Positions 11,061 through 31,115 of a DNA stretch of 64,000 bases are shown in pieces. A model generated the notes under the pieces. That model searched no databases and was not told the DNA's origin. It saw only the letters and a program-made list of their open reading frames with translations. Source of the stretch: Kalaharituber pfeilii. Lineage: Eukaryota > Ascomycota > Pezizomycetes > Pezizales > Pezizaceae. The position numbers and the translations under genes are program-made. Every line of letters starts with the position of its first letter. The stretch's first letter is position 1. The DNA is taken from contig WHUZ01000005.1 in the NCBI GenBank assembly GCA_015179045.1, positions 496,001-560,000 of the forward strand, in the 5' to 3' direction.

Positions 11061-13157
11061 CCCACGCTAGCCTGGTCTTCGATGTCCACCTCATCCTCGC
11101 AACATCCTAGATCTCACCCCCGATTCGAAAGTGTACATGCAGATCGACACTTCGTCCCCACACTCACACTTTTCTTCGCCTGTTGTCAGCTCTGGCAGCC
11201 TGCTCAACTCGTACGAGTACACGAAGACGGGTCGCGAAAAGAACTTTGGAATGTACTGTTGACCTGCTGCTTCTCCATATTGCTTCGCCATGTTGCAGAC
11301 GAAGCTAATGAAACTAGTGACTCTCTTTGCATTCTCCTTCTGACGTAAAAAGCAGAGCATGCACAGCCGAAAAGCATGTCTCTGTAACTCGCTCTCCATC
11401 CTAACTATTATTGGCTAAACTTTAGCTCATCCTCCATGGTTCAGCGATACGGGAAACCTGCAGTAGCCCCCCCCAGTATTCAGCTCACTCCAACATGGTT
11501 TGCTGGGCAGCAAGTGCGGGGACCTTCAGAGGGACAAATACTGGTATCACTGCACATCTACTCTTTCTCCCCCCCTCCCCCAAATTTTCGAACGCTCCCG
11601 GGAATTTGATACCTGCACGTGCACGCAGAGTCGTACATCAGAAGCCGCAGGTATCAATGCCAGGATGTATGCCAGATGTATGTTCCTGTATGTACGTACG
11701 CTGGCTGTACTCTAGGATATCCTCCAATGGAAAGGCCCTTCACATGTCCACATCTGCAACCTTGTTCGACGCCCCTTGCCTGGCAACTGCTGCCGTAAAC
11801 GATTTGAAGGAATTCATCTCGGTCCATCATGAATGGAACACCGTGCCATATCCTATTCCTATTAACCCCGATGGTAGTGTCCCATATGCCTCCTCCCTGG
11901 CAAAACTGCTCATCGAAGTCATCCAGCAATGTACTAGCAAATTGTACAATGGAGTACTGTACAGTTGGCAGGTTGTCTCAAGATATGATCCTGCAAAAGA
12001 ATTGAGTTGTCGGAAATCCTTATCAAATTTCTAGTCTACGGCCAATTTCTTCTTTGAATTGTGAGTGATCATATTGAAACCGTTTGACGTTAATGATTCG
12101 CAATTAGAAGGTGACCTTGTGCTAATTATTAGATTTACTTAGAGGGCACTTTAAAAAGAGGAATAAAACGCCTTACAGGTCAGCACACGCTAAGTGGTAG
12201 TCTGGTGCTCACTCCGCATTTGGAATAGTCCAATTTCGAAACACAAAGCCCCAAATTTCCGAGGTCAGTACCCATACCAGTAAAGTTTGATGCACATTCG
12301 GTTAAGCACGAAATTTCTTCAAATTCCTAAATAGACATTTATACAGCATTTGTTCCCAAATTCCCCAAACGAGGGGAAAAAAATTAACTGCTATCACCAA
12401 CGGTCCCTGTCGATCACGGGATTAGTGCGAGCCTCTGAAACCGTACATGAAACAATTAGCCAAGACTGTTGTAGTTGGAGTCGGCGTTCAATGATCTTCC
12501 TTCTGAGTACAAATGCTTGTTACGATAGACAACATTGAACCCATTACAAGATCGTCCTTTATCAGAATTGCAGTCTACATCAGCAACAGTGCATCAATAC
12601 GAGAGATGTCAAAGATTACAAGTGAACTTAGGGGAAACTATTCTTTGCCATGAAATGGATAGATAGATAGTTGTTGTGAAAATTCTACTAATATTTTAAA
12701 AGAGTGGTTTATAAAAAAATTGGCAAAGATTCCTTGCCTCATATAATATCCTTGCTCATGAGACCCTATGGCATCAAGTACTCAATATAGGACAATATTC
12801 GAAGCTGGTGGAGCCGAGCAGGGGTAAATGCTCATGGTTCTAATGTGGTAAGGGCAAGGGCAGTAAGCTGAGTTCTGCAAAATTCGATTCACTAAACCCA
12901 ACTAAAAATGTTATGTTCTTCTAGACACAATTGAGCTTGCAAGAATGATTTATCGTTGGCTTGAAGGTCCTTAGATGAATTTGGTAAAGACCCTATTTCA
13001 GTGGTGATATGGACTACGTGAATCCAGCTTGCTATTTGTTCTCAGAGCTGTAACACAAAAATTTTATAGCCCTCATTCTTGGTACCTAACGGAACAAAAA
13101 TAATGTCACGAACAAAGTTAAACCTATGTCCATAAAAGCTCATAAAAGGAAAGCAAA
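11061..13157. other. Gene-free intergenic stretch
   Basis: An open frame at 11495-12034 has no recognisable family or splice context, so I do not call it. The rest is AT-rich spacer leading into the 3' end of the dehydrogenase gene. Confidence 0.45.
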
Positions 13158-14339
13158 TCAATCTCTGTTCACAATCTGCACTTTGATTGCACCACTCTTG
13201 GGATCACTCGCAATCTTAAACGCCTCCATTGCTTCCTCCAATCCCAGCCGGTGAGTAATAAGCTTTCGGACATCTGCAAGAACACCACTAGACACCAATC
13301 TTATAGCTCTTGGCCATGTGTTACAGTACCGGAACTGGAACTTCAAGTCAACCTCTCTTGTGCTCAACCTCATGAAGGGAAATTGCATTTCATTTTTGCC
13401 GACTCCCACAACGAATACCGTTCCGCCAAAGCGAACAGAAAATATTGACGCGGAGATTGATGATTCGACTCCAGTGCATTCAAGAGCAACATCTGGCTCC
13501 AATCCAAGTGTTTCATTTATCGCTGAAGCAAGCTCCTCAGGGCTTTTCCCGCGTGGGACAAGGAAAGTTTTGACAGTTCCCGGCTTTCCAGCTACCAGTG
13601 ATTTAGCGAAGTCGAGTCGTCCTTGATTAATGTCTGTTATGATAATTGGTTCTGCTCCTGCTGCCTTTGCACAAAGAAGGGTTATTAGGCCAATGGGCCC
13701 AGCACCACATATCAATGCACTATCACCAAGTTTAAGCCCTGATCTCTCTACGGCAGCCAGAGCAACTGACAATGGCTCAAGGAGAGCACCGTCTTCAAAG
13801 GACATGCCATCTGGAAGCTTGTGGCACCAAACAGCAGGATGGATGACATAGCGGCGGAGCAAGCCAGCTACTGGCGGAGCCGAGAGAGAGAGCACGGACT
13901 CACAGCCATTGTAGCGGCCCGTGAGGCAAGGTTGACACGCATGGCATGTGATATTTGGTTCGACTGCGACTTTGTCACCAGGTTTGAGGTGCGTAACTGA
14001 CGAGTGTACAGCAAGAATTTCCCCAGCAGATTCATGACCCAGGATATGTTTATCTTTCACAATCATTGGGCCAATACAACCAGCATGCCAAAAATGCACA
14101 TCGGAACTAAAATTTAATCCACGTTTAGCGGGTGTTTGGATGATGAGGGAGGTGATAAAGAAAGTGGATCAAACGCACCCACAGATACCAGTGCTTCTGA
14201 CCTGCACAACAACCTCACCAGGCTTCAAATTCTCGGGATTAGTAACATCCTCGTGTGAAGGTGTTGCATCGGCAATGTAAAGGTTATGGTCAGGGTCGGT
14301 ATAGACACCAATGTTCTTTTTCAAGGTCTTGGAAGCCAT
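13158..14339 (-). CDS. lad1: L-arabinitol 4-dehydrogenase
   Basis: Two exons, 14339-14179 and 14106-13158, with a 72-nt intron (GTGCGT...TTTTAG) splitting the conserved GICGSDVHFW motif. The product is 369 aa, the normal family length. It is a zinc-dependent medium-chain dehydrogenase. Catalytic zinc ligands are C53, H78 and E79; the structural zinc site is C108, C111, C114 and C122; the Rossmann motif is GAGPIG, followed by TDI, whose Asp favours NAD+. Residue order matches characterised fungal LAD ([21 protein letters not shown]) better than xylitol or sorbitol dehydrogenase. It oxidises L-arabinitol to L-xylulose in the fungal L-arabinose pathway, in the cytosol. It is divergent from dus3 with about 1 kb between the start codons. 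Confidence 0.93.
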
Positions 14340-15340
14340 GGTGTTTGGTCCTAATGCTATGTTGGTGTATGGCGCCGTTACTGAAAGTCCCCAAGTGGAG
14401 TAGCGATCCTCTGTTGAATAAGGGCAGTAACTGGAGAATTTTGGCGGGCAAGCCTGAGACGTACGCCGATTTATACAAGCGATAAATACATATACGAGGT
14501 GTAAGATACAGGATTAGAGTATGACATAACGAGATGAAACTAAGAACTCTCTATTCCGCTATGATGATCTTTAGGGTTGAAAAGCGGCATAAATGATACC
14601 GAAAAGTGGGCCTGACCATGCTTTCTTCAAAATCCCCGCGTTTTCTGGAGGAGCAAAGCGGTGAGTTGGCGAGGGGCGGGAGGAGGATGAGGTGGGGGGG
14701 GAGGAGGGGAACAGGACATTCGCGGGGTTATCCCATGTACGGCGGTAGACTGCACGGCAAGCTGAATGGGTTCAACGATACGAGAGTCAGGTGCTCTCTA
14801 ATTCATCCGTTTACCAGCCGGGACAGGCCATGCGACAGGCGAAAATATGGCCAAGGATGCAATGGTGTGCGCCGGGAGATTACCAATATCAACGTGTAGG
14901 GTCAAGATGTGCTTGCGCTTACATATTTCGGCTGGTTGCGCATTTGGAGTGCTCTTTGATGAAAGGTGGGATATCGTGCTACAGCGGCCAGGTGGGGCTG
15001 TTGCTCCAGCATGCTGCACGGCCTTCAATGCCCTGCCCTGTCCCAGATTCGTAAAGCCGCTGCCGCGGAATGTTGGGGGCCAGCAGAGGCCCGTGACCGC
15101 GCCCTAGGGACTGTAATGTCTGCGCCAAGACTCACGTGCTGCACTAGTACTGCTCGCAGTAGAACAAGCTTCCGCAGAGCCGCATCTGCGAGGATGAGGA
15201 AGCTTGGGAAAGGCAGCCGCACTTTGAATTTTTCAGCATCCCATCGCCGATAATCTGGCAGCCATTGCTCTCCCATCCTCGCAGGCTTCAACGGTGCTGT
15301 ACAACACCGTTTGCTGTCGCTGCATACTCATTCAGTTCCC
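14340..15340. promoter_or_regulatory. Shared divergent promoter region of lad1 and dus3
   Basis: One kilobase separates the two divergent ATGs. It contains a short G-rich patch near 14690-14710 and no credible gene. No specific binding site is asserted. Confidence 0.5.
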
Positions 15341-17798
15341 ATGACGTCGAGGGCCGCAGACGGGACGGGGATGGACATTGACCCCGAAGAAAGCACGGGC
15401 CCTGCTGTCACTGCGGACGGGGCCCTTGCGGCGACTGTCAAGGAGGCGGAGGCGCTCAAGCGGGAGATTAGCCAAGAGTCGAAGCGCATTATTGAGGAGA
15501 CCGAGGGCAACGAAGTACCGACTGCAAAGAAGGCAAGGCTGGAAGAGCGGCGGCACGATGCAAGAGATTCTTCGGTGACAAATGGGGATCGGAAGAAAGG
15601 CGTGGCGCCAGTGAAGGCGGAGTAGGTATCCCACCTGGCACTGGTTTACAACCTATTCTAATCGTAATTTTGGCGCCTAGGTACCTAGTCATATCAGAAG
15701 CTGCTCCACCACCAATTGACGACGATGCAGCCGAGTCTGGCACAAATCCACACACGTCCAAAAACGCTCCAGTGGGATCTTCATCAGGACCGGTTGACGA
15801 CCGTGACAGGCTAGAAGGAGGCAAGAAGCGAAAGAAGGAGCGAGGTCAGAATAAGGGAAGGAAGTTTCATTTCTCGCACGATGCGGTGCAATTGTGCCCG
15901 CATCTAAGCCAGTCGCCTTCCACAAACAAGCCGTTACCTTGTGGCCGAATTTCATCGAATGGGAGTACAGAAGATGCAGAGGAAGCTCCAAATGGTAAGG
16001 GTGGCGCTAATGGCTGTACATTTGAGCATGACATTAAGAAGTACCTTGCGGAAGGGAAGAAGCCAGATTTGAAGGGAGTCTGTCCGGTGTGGAACGTGCG
16101 TGGAGAGTGCACGGCTGGCGGGTGGAGATGCCGATGGCTTGGATCCCACGTGCGTGAACTGGACAACGGAGAGAAGGAGCTGGTTGCGGATGATGAGCGG
16201 AAGAAAAAGTACCTGGAGCATCTTAAACAAAATGGCAAAGGCAATGAGAGGAAAGCTGATGAGGGTGCCTCTCCGGGAATTGTCAACGATGTAGAGATGA
16301 AATACAAAATTCAGCTGCGAAAGAATAAGTTTGAATACCCCAAGAGCAACCCCTATCTCGATTGGATCGAGAAACAAAAAGAGGATGAACCAGCGGCGGA
16401 GAGCAATGCATCCTATGTCGAAGCACGGTTCAAGAAGCACGAGAAGCGTGCCCTTGACATCACCCCCAACCAACCGCTCCTCGCTCCACTGACCACGGTT
16501 GGAAACCTGCCATTTCGCCGCCTATGTAAGTCGCTCGGGGCTGCTATTACGTATTCCGAGATGGCCATGTCGCTACCGCTATTGCAGGGACAGAAATCCG
16601 AGTGGGCATTGCTACGCGCGCATGCTTCAGAGATGCCAAACTTCGGGGTGCAGATCTGTGCGATGAAGCCGTGGCAGGCGATCAAGGCCACGGAGGCCAT
16701 CACGACCCTGATCCCGTCGCACAGTCTTTCGCTCGTGGACCTCAATTGTGGTTGCCCGATTGACCTGGTATACCGTTCCGGCGGCGGCTCCGCACTCCTA
16801 GACCAACATGGGAAACTTTTTAAAATGCTCAAGGGCATGGCATATGTCTCCGGGGAGACACCTATCTCATGCAAAATCCGCATGGGCACCAAAGACGCTA
16901 GCCCGAATGCCAAAAAGCTGCTTTACAAGCTTTGGGACAGTGGAGACGTGTCGGCGGTGACATTGCATGGAAGGAGCAGGCAACAACGGTATACGCGGGC
17001 TGCAGACTGGGAGTATATCTCAGAGTGCGCAGCGCTGATTCAAGACTTGAAGGCCGACATGGAAAAGAAGGTTGACACTGCGGAATGGAAGGAAAAGCAC
17101 GACGGTGCGCAGATAGCGGGATCGGGCACCGTAGACAAGACTGTGAAGACAATGCACTTCATCGGCAACGGCGACGTGTACTCCCACGCCGACTACTTTG
17201 CGCATACGACCGCTGCTCCGCTCTCCTCAGTCATGGTCGCTCGTGGTGCCCTTATCAAGCCGTGGGTCTTTGAAGAAATCTCGGCTGGTCAGTATCTCGA
17301 CAAGTCTGCAACGGAGCGTCTTGAGTACGTGCGGCAGTTTGTTCGGTACGGGCTCGAGACGTGGGGGCGGATGAGTTTGGCGTAGGGACCACAAGACGGT
17401 TTTTGTTGGAGTGGCTAAGCTTCACGTGTCGGTATGTGCCGGTGGGAATCTTGGAGGTGCTGCCGCCGAGGATCCAGGACAGGCCGCCATGCTGGAGGGG
17501 GAGGGACGAGTTGGAAACGTTGCTGGGGAGTGGAGATTATAGAGATTGGATTAAGATTAGGTGAGCTACTGCTACCTAGGAGCTTTCCAGTGGATGGGAT
17601 ACAGCGCAACGGGGCATAGGGTACTAATCTTTGTGTGTGTGTAGTGAGATGTTCCTGGGACCGACGCCGCCGTCGTTCGAGTTCAAGCCAAAGCATAAGG
17701 TATGGTGTATTTTGTCACCCCCTCTCTACCCTTATGTATTAAGATACTAAAACCTATTTCAGTCCAATGCCTACGGAGAAATCGAAGCCGAGGGCTAA
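15341..17798 (+). CDS. dus3: tRNA-dihydrouridine(47) synthase Dus3, with apparent 1-nt frameshift
   Basis: Exons 15341-15621, 15681-17560, 17645-17699 and 17763-17798; introns of 59, 84 (TACTAAT branch near 17622) and 63 nt. Full-length would be about 750 aa. An N-terminal disordered part is followed by CCCH-type zinc fingers (LCPH...GCTFEHD, then [10 protein letters not shown]...CRWLGSH). The FMN-barrel synthase domain opens with [21 protein letters not shown] carries the likely catalytic Cys at 452, and SGSTVD/GNGDVYS-type phosphate-binding loops follow. Dus3 reduces U47 of tRNAs using FMN and NADPH. The reading frame shifts at a five-G run, 17363-17367. Without one extra G, translation stops at 17385 (about 661 aa), losing the conserved TTRRFLLEW...RDWIKISEMFLG end. 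The rest of the gene is intact, so a sequencing error or a recent mutation are both possible. Confidence 0.9.
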
Positions 17799-18241
17799 CG
17801 AGCTCGCCGCCAATCCCTTTATTCTTTTCTGATGGGTGCATGTTTCTTCTTTTTCTTCTTTTTCTTTTTCTTTTCTTTTTCTTTTCTCGCTTTCATTGTA
17901 CTGTATCTTTGTTGACCACCCGTGCTTTTGATCCCATATATCGTTAAGATCTATATATTTTTGAAATATCCAACATCGTCTGGGAATTTTAAAAGAAAAA
18001 AGTTTTCTTTCGGGATCTGTTAAGGTTACATATGTATATAGTGTACTTAGGGGGGTCCCACACATGCCACACTGTCTGTACTGTGAAGATTAGCTGGTTT
18101 TCACCGTGTAAAGTTGATGAAGCGAAATTCAGTGCGGGAAATCCACGGGGTGGGGGAGGGAGGCCGTCATCGATCTGGAAAAACTTCCATATGCCTATGC
18201 AATGCCTATTTGCAAGCTTGAAGTTTTAAAGGAGAGACATT
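17799..18241. other. 3' flank of dus3
   Basis: Pyrimidine-rich tract (TTTTC repeats) at 17835-17890, likely in the 3'-UTR, then ordinary AT-rich spacer. No gene seen. Confidence 0.5.
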
Positions 18242-18281
18242 AAAAAAAAAAAAAAAGAAATAAAATAAAATAAAATAAAAT
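18242..18281 (+). repeat. Poly-A followed by (TAAAA)n
   Basis: Fourteen A residues are followed by about five AAAAT units. The upstream sequence does not match the LINE 3' signature, so I treat this as simple repeat. Confidence 0.75.
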
Positions 18282-18429
18282 AACAGCAAATCAACCAGAA
18301 CCAAAGATCTTTCACAAAAAAATTCGACGAGTTGGAAGTACCGACTTTTACGTTATCGATATGTATCCAATAAGTAGTATCCTTCAGCTCAATTGTGCGA
18401 ACCGTGAAAGGAAACTTAGACGGCGCACA

Positions 18430-27707
<9,278 letters not shown>

Positions 27708-30700
27708 ATGCTGACAAAATTGCTCTCTCATACTGCCAGCAGAGACTCTTCTCAGAAATATTTTACGACTGACGAAATCATGAGTTCGATCCTTACCAGC
27801 CCGGAGCTGTTACTATCCCCTGGAGGGTCGAAACGTGAACGAGCCAGGCTCGTCAAGAAGACTAAAACCACACCGAGTCGCCCTAGGACATCAACGGGAG
27901 CCAGTACAAATACAGCGTCACGTCCAAGTACGTCAACGAGCGAGTATGTTACTGCGAACTCGTCCGCCACATCCTTAAACGACGTATCGCCAGGGCCACT
28001 TCCTCTTCCAAAGTTATCCGACTTTGAGCGTCGCTCGTTGACAGACAAGAGAGCAGAGGCAGATAACATGCCTCTTCCACCACCAATCAAAATTACCCCA
28101 CTTGGACAAGTTGTTGCTGGAGGATTTCCACCTACGCCACCTGGTAGCTATTCAAGCTCCTCTGGAGGAGAACTAACTGCAGCTTCATTGGCAATGAGTA
28201 GGACGGGGAGTTCGCAAAGTCGTTTTTTGGAAGAGATTAGCCCACCGCTGTTGCGGGAGGAAAAAGTGGTGAGACCGACTTCAGCTGGGTCCCTTTTCAG
28301 TAGACGGAAATCCAGGGATAGAACACCAAAGGAGAGAGACACAAGCACATTCTTTGGCAGAGATGGGGAACTCGGGGATATCCAGAAACCTGATATGCCG
28401 CCTCGGAGTATCTTTAAGGGAAGGTCACACAGCAGGTCAGCAAGTAGCATCACAACAAAAAGTATGCTGGGCCCTGGCGCAAACATTCCACCTGCGATCG
28501 TGGCAGTACCACCGACAGCGGAACTTGAGAGACAGCATCCTGCACTTAGGTCACCCCCTGGAACTGTTGCAACAACGATCACTACTACGACAACCCACTA
28601 TCGCCTTTCAGGAGAGCCTGCTGAGGAAAAGCATCAAAGTTTTCTGCCTCCACTCCATCTCCCCCAGCTTGAACTCACCTTCGATGGCACACCTTTTCAA
28701 TCAGCAAAACGTCCCTCACCATCGACAACTACTCTATCCGGGTCGGAACGTCGAATAGAACATTCAGGTAGTTTCCACGAGAGTGGTAGCAGCAACGAGG
28801 TATTGAGAAGTGGTCCAAGTAGCAGTAATAGCTCTAGGCAAGCTTTTGTGGAGCGCAAGAGTGACAAAAGACCAACTGGCCCAATTAAACCTGCACCTCT
28901 TTTTGCAGGGCAGACCAGAGAATCTCGGGAAAGTCCACCCATCAGCTTCTACAATTCGACACAAGAGATGTATCACAGGCACCTTAGGCAAGAGAGTACT
29001 CCTGTTGCACCAAGAATGAGCAGAGAGACAGCTAGAAATAGCACCGACAGGTTCTTGGGTGAAGTCAATTCCTCCCCTTCACAATCCGTGCAGGGTTTGA
29101 AAAGGGCAACCTTGAACGCAAAGGACAGGAGGAGGAGCCGCAGTGAAGTTGGTGCAAGGCAGGTGCGAAAGAGTGCGGATGTGGAGGAAGTGTTTCGAGA
29201 TATTGAGAAAACTAAAAATGGCGGAAAGGACACTGATAACAGGGGTAGCGGCTTTGTGACCATCGGAGGCGACTATGGAAGCAAAACATCATCGAGGCAT
29301 TCCCAGCAGGATGACATCTTGAGTGAGTTTGAAAAGAGACTGGACAATGGAAAAGGAAGAGCTGAAGAGCAGGTGGAGAGTACTGAGTCTTCTCCAATAC
29401 AATCTGAGAACGCTATTCAAGGGTTTATCTTCCCATTTGCTCAAGCAGTAACTGTTGACGAGCCGGTGGAGCTTCCTTCTGCGAATGTTACAGTATCTCG
29501 GTCCCAATCAAATCCCATTTCACCAGTTTCAATGGACCTGGCGGATGTTCGAGAGTCTTGTCGAAGTGGTCCGGAAGTTTCTAGTAGGGGAGAGGTGGTC
29601 CGGCCTAAAACTGCACCATCCGCCGGGATTACCCAACGGGAATCAGTCATGGGGCTTGGCATTGGAACTGACGACTTAGATCGGGGCTTTCCTTCCAGCG
29701 GCTTCGTTGGTGGATATAAGCTTGACAATTTAATGTATGCTCGAAGGAGGTTCAGTAGAGAGGGCGGGCGTTTCATTCCTTCACAGTCAACCTCGACCTC
29801 TTCTGGGAGCAGCACTGCTTCAAACAATCCCAACACAAGCACAGTGTCTGGGCAAGCTAGCCTTCCTAGAGTTGGACATGTGAGGAAGTTTTCCTATCCA
29901 ACAATTGAGGGAATGGCGCTTGCCGAAGAAGCAAAAGCAGGTGCAGGGAGGGAGGTGACTCTTTCTGATTTGCTCGTTGACGAACAAAGCGAACAAGCTC
30001 AGTGTCAGAATCCCCAGCAATGGAAACCTCTCCTACGTCCAGTTACCGTGATTGAACCACGAGCCGAGCCGAGCGCAGCGGAGATTGTACTGGCGGATGG
30101 AACAGTGCTGCCGGCGCCTGGAACCAGGAAGCCGAGAAGCAGGGCTGAGAGCCCTCATTGGGAGCCAATGGTGCCAGTTGACCGTAAAAAGGAGAAAGAG
30201 AAACGGAGACAGAAACGGAGATGGTTTGGCTCACATAAGAAAGATAGGGAGCGGAGTGAGCATGAAGACGATCATAGAAGAACTGGTAGTGGAGGGCTGC
30301 AGTCGGGCATGTCCAATGCCTCATCGAGTTCTAAATATTCAACCGGGTCATCAAGTTCTGGGGGATCTCATCAGAAGTGCCCATCGGCATCCGGGTCTGA
30401 ACGGTCCCTGGCAGATACATTGACTCCTCCAGGCTCGTCGTCAGGCCAGGGTTCGCTGTCGATGCTCGGTAGGGGGGGCAGTGCCCTGGAGCTCTCAAGG
30501 GGTGCCACGGAATTCCCATACACCAGCCAGGCAATTGCAGCAGCAGCAGCAGCAACCCATCCAGACGGCCCTCCTCATCTCAATCGCATGACTAAGAGCG
30601 GAGACAGTACACCAGCCTCCTCACGCACTCCGACTCCCTCCGTCGGGTCAATAAACCAAACTTCTATACCCATAACTACAACACAAACCCGTGGCCGCAC

Positions 30701-31115
30701 CCGCACCCGCGAGAGCGGCCTCCGATACGAAGTTCGAGGCTCTCCGAGCCCAATAGGCAGCAATGCGGATCTCGCCACCACGCCTCCCGCATTCGACGCC
30801 GCTGCTACTGTGCCTTCTGGCTCCAGTCTGTCACACCGCCATGACCGAACCCCATCCCAAGGCGCCAGCCCCAGCGCTCATAGGAAGCAGCGCTCCGACT
30901 CGAGCAACAGCATCCAGCAGAGACCCCAAGGAAAGCTGTTCGTCGTGTGCTGTAACTGCGAATACTGGCATGACTTGCCGAGTCAGTTGTACTATGAGAT
31001 GCACCAGAGGAGTTGCACGGTGAAATGCGTGTATTGCCTACATGGTATGGGTGTGAAGTGCTGCACAGGGTATACGTGCGCGGTGTATATTTTGGAAAAG
31101 CATCATGGGGCATGA
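27708..31115 (+). CDS. Large disordered fungal protein with conserved Cys-rich C-terminus
   Basis: A single long exon of 1135 aa from ATG 27708, or 1111 aa from ATG 27780. The second start (MSSILTSPELLLSP) looks more like a genuine N-terminus; both have A at -3. Most of the protein is Ser/Pro/Thr/Arg-rich and low complexity, with an Ala run from GCA repeats near 30535. Recognisable conserved-looking blocks are EIVLADGTVLPAPGTRKPR near 30080 and a basic KKEKEKRRQKRRWFG stretch near 30190. The last 60 residues are ordered and rich in Cys/His: FVVCCNCEYWHDLP, CTVKCVYCLHGM, VKCCTGYTC and a terminal EKHH. This pattern resembles a conserved C-terminal module of uncharacterised Pezizomycotina proteins and could bind zinc. 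No function is assigned. An upstream exon cannot be excluded. Confidence 0.85.
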   Translation: MLTKLLSHTASRDSSQKYFTTDEIMSSILTSPELLLSPGGSKRERARLVKKTKTTPSRPRTSTGASTNTASRPSTSTSEYVTANSSATSLNDVSPGPLPLPKLSDFERRSLTDKRAEADNMPLPPPIKITPLGQVVAGGFPPTPPGSYSSSSGGELTAASLAMSRTGSSQSRFLEEISPPLLREEKVVRPTSAGSLFSRRKSRDRTPKERDTSTFFGRDGELGDIQKPDMPPRSIFKGRSHSRSASSITTKSMLGPGANIPPAIVAVPPTAELERQHPALRSPPGTVATTITTTTTHYRLSGEPAEEKHQSFLPPLHLPQLELTFDGTPFQSAKRPSPSTTTLSGSERRIEHSGSFHESGSSNEVLRSGPSSSNSSRQAFVERKSDKRPTGPIKPAPLFAGQTRESRESPPISFYNSTQEMYHRHLRQESTPVAPRMSRETARNSTDRFLGEVNSSPSQSVQGLKRATLNAKDRRRSRSEVGARQVRKSADVEEVFRDIEKTKNGGKDTDNRGSGFVTIGGDYGSKTSSRHSQQDDILSEFEKRLDNGKGRAEEQVESTESSPIQSENAIQGFIFPFAQAVTVDEPVELPSANVTVSRSQSNPISPVSMDLADVRESCRSGPEVSSRGEVVRPKTAPSAGITQRESVMGLGIGTDDLDRGFPSSGFVGGYKLDNLMYARRRFSREGGRFIPSQSTSTSSGSSTASNNPNTSTVSGQASLPRVGHVRKFSYPTIEGMALAEEAKAGAGREVTLSDLLVDEQSEQAQCQNPQQWKPLLRPVTVIEPRAEPSAAEIVLADGTVLPAPGTRKPRSRAESPHWEPMVPVDRKKEKEKRRQKRRWFGSHKKDRERSEHEDDHRRTGSGGLQSGMSNASSSSKYSTGSSSSGGSHQKCPSASGSERSLADTLTPPGSSSGQGSLSMLGRGGSALELSRGATEFPYTSQAIAAAAAATHPDGPPHLNRMTKSGDSTPASSRTPTPSVGSINQTSIPITTTQTRGRTRTRESGLRYEVRGSPSPIGSNADLATTPPAFDAAATVPSGSSLSHRHDRTPSQGASPSAHRKQRSDSSNSIQQRPQGKLFVVCCNCEYWHDLPSQLYYEMHQRSCTVKCVYCLHGMGVKCCTGYTCAVYILEKHHGA

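Noticed and set aside
11495..12034. 179-codon frame as a gene
   Set aside because: No recognisable family, no intron signals, composition like flanking spacer, and a competing frame on the other strand.
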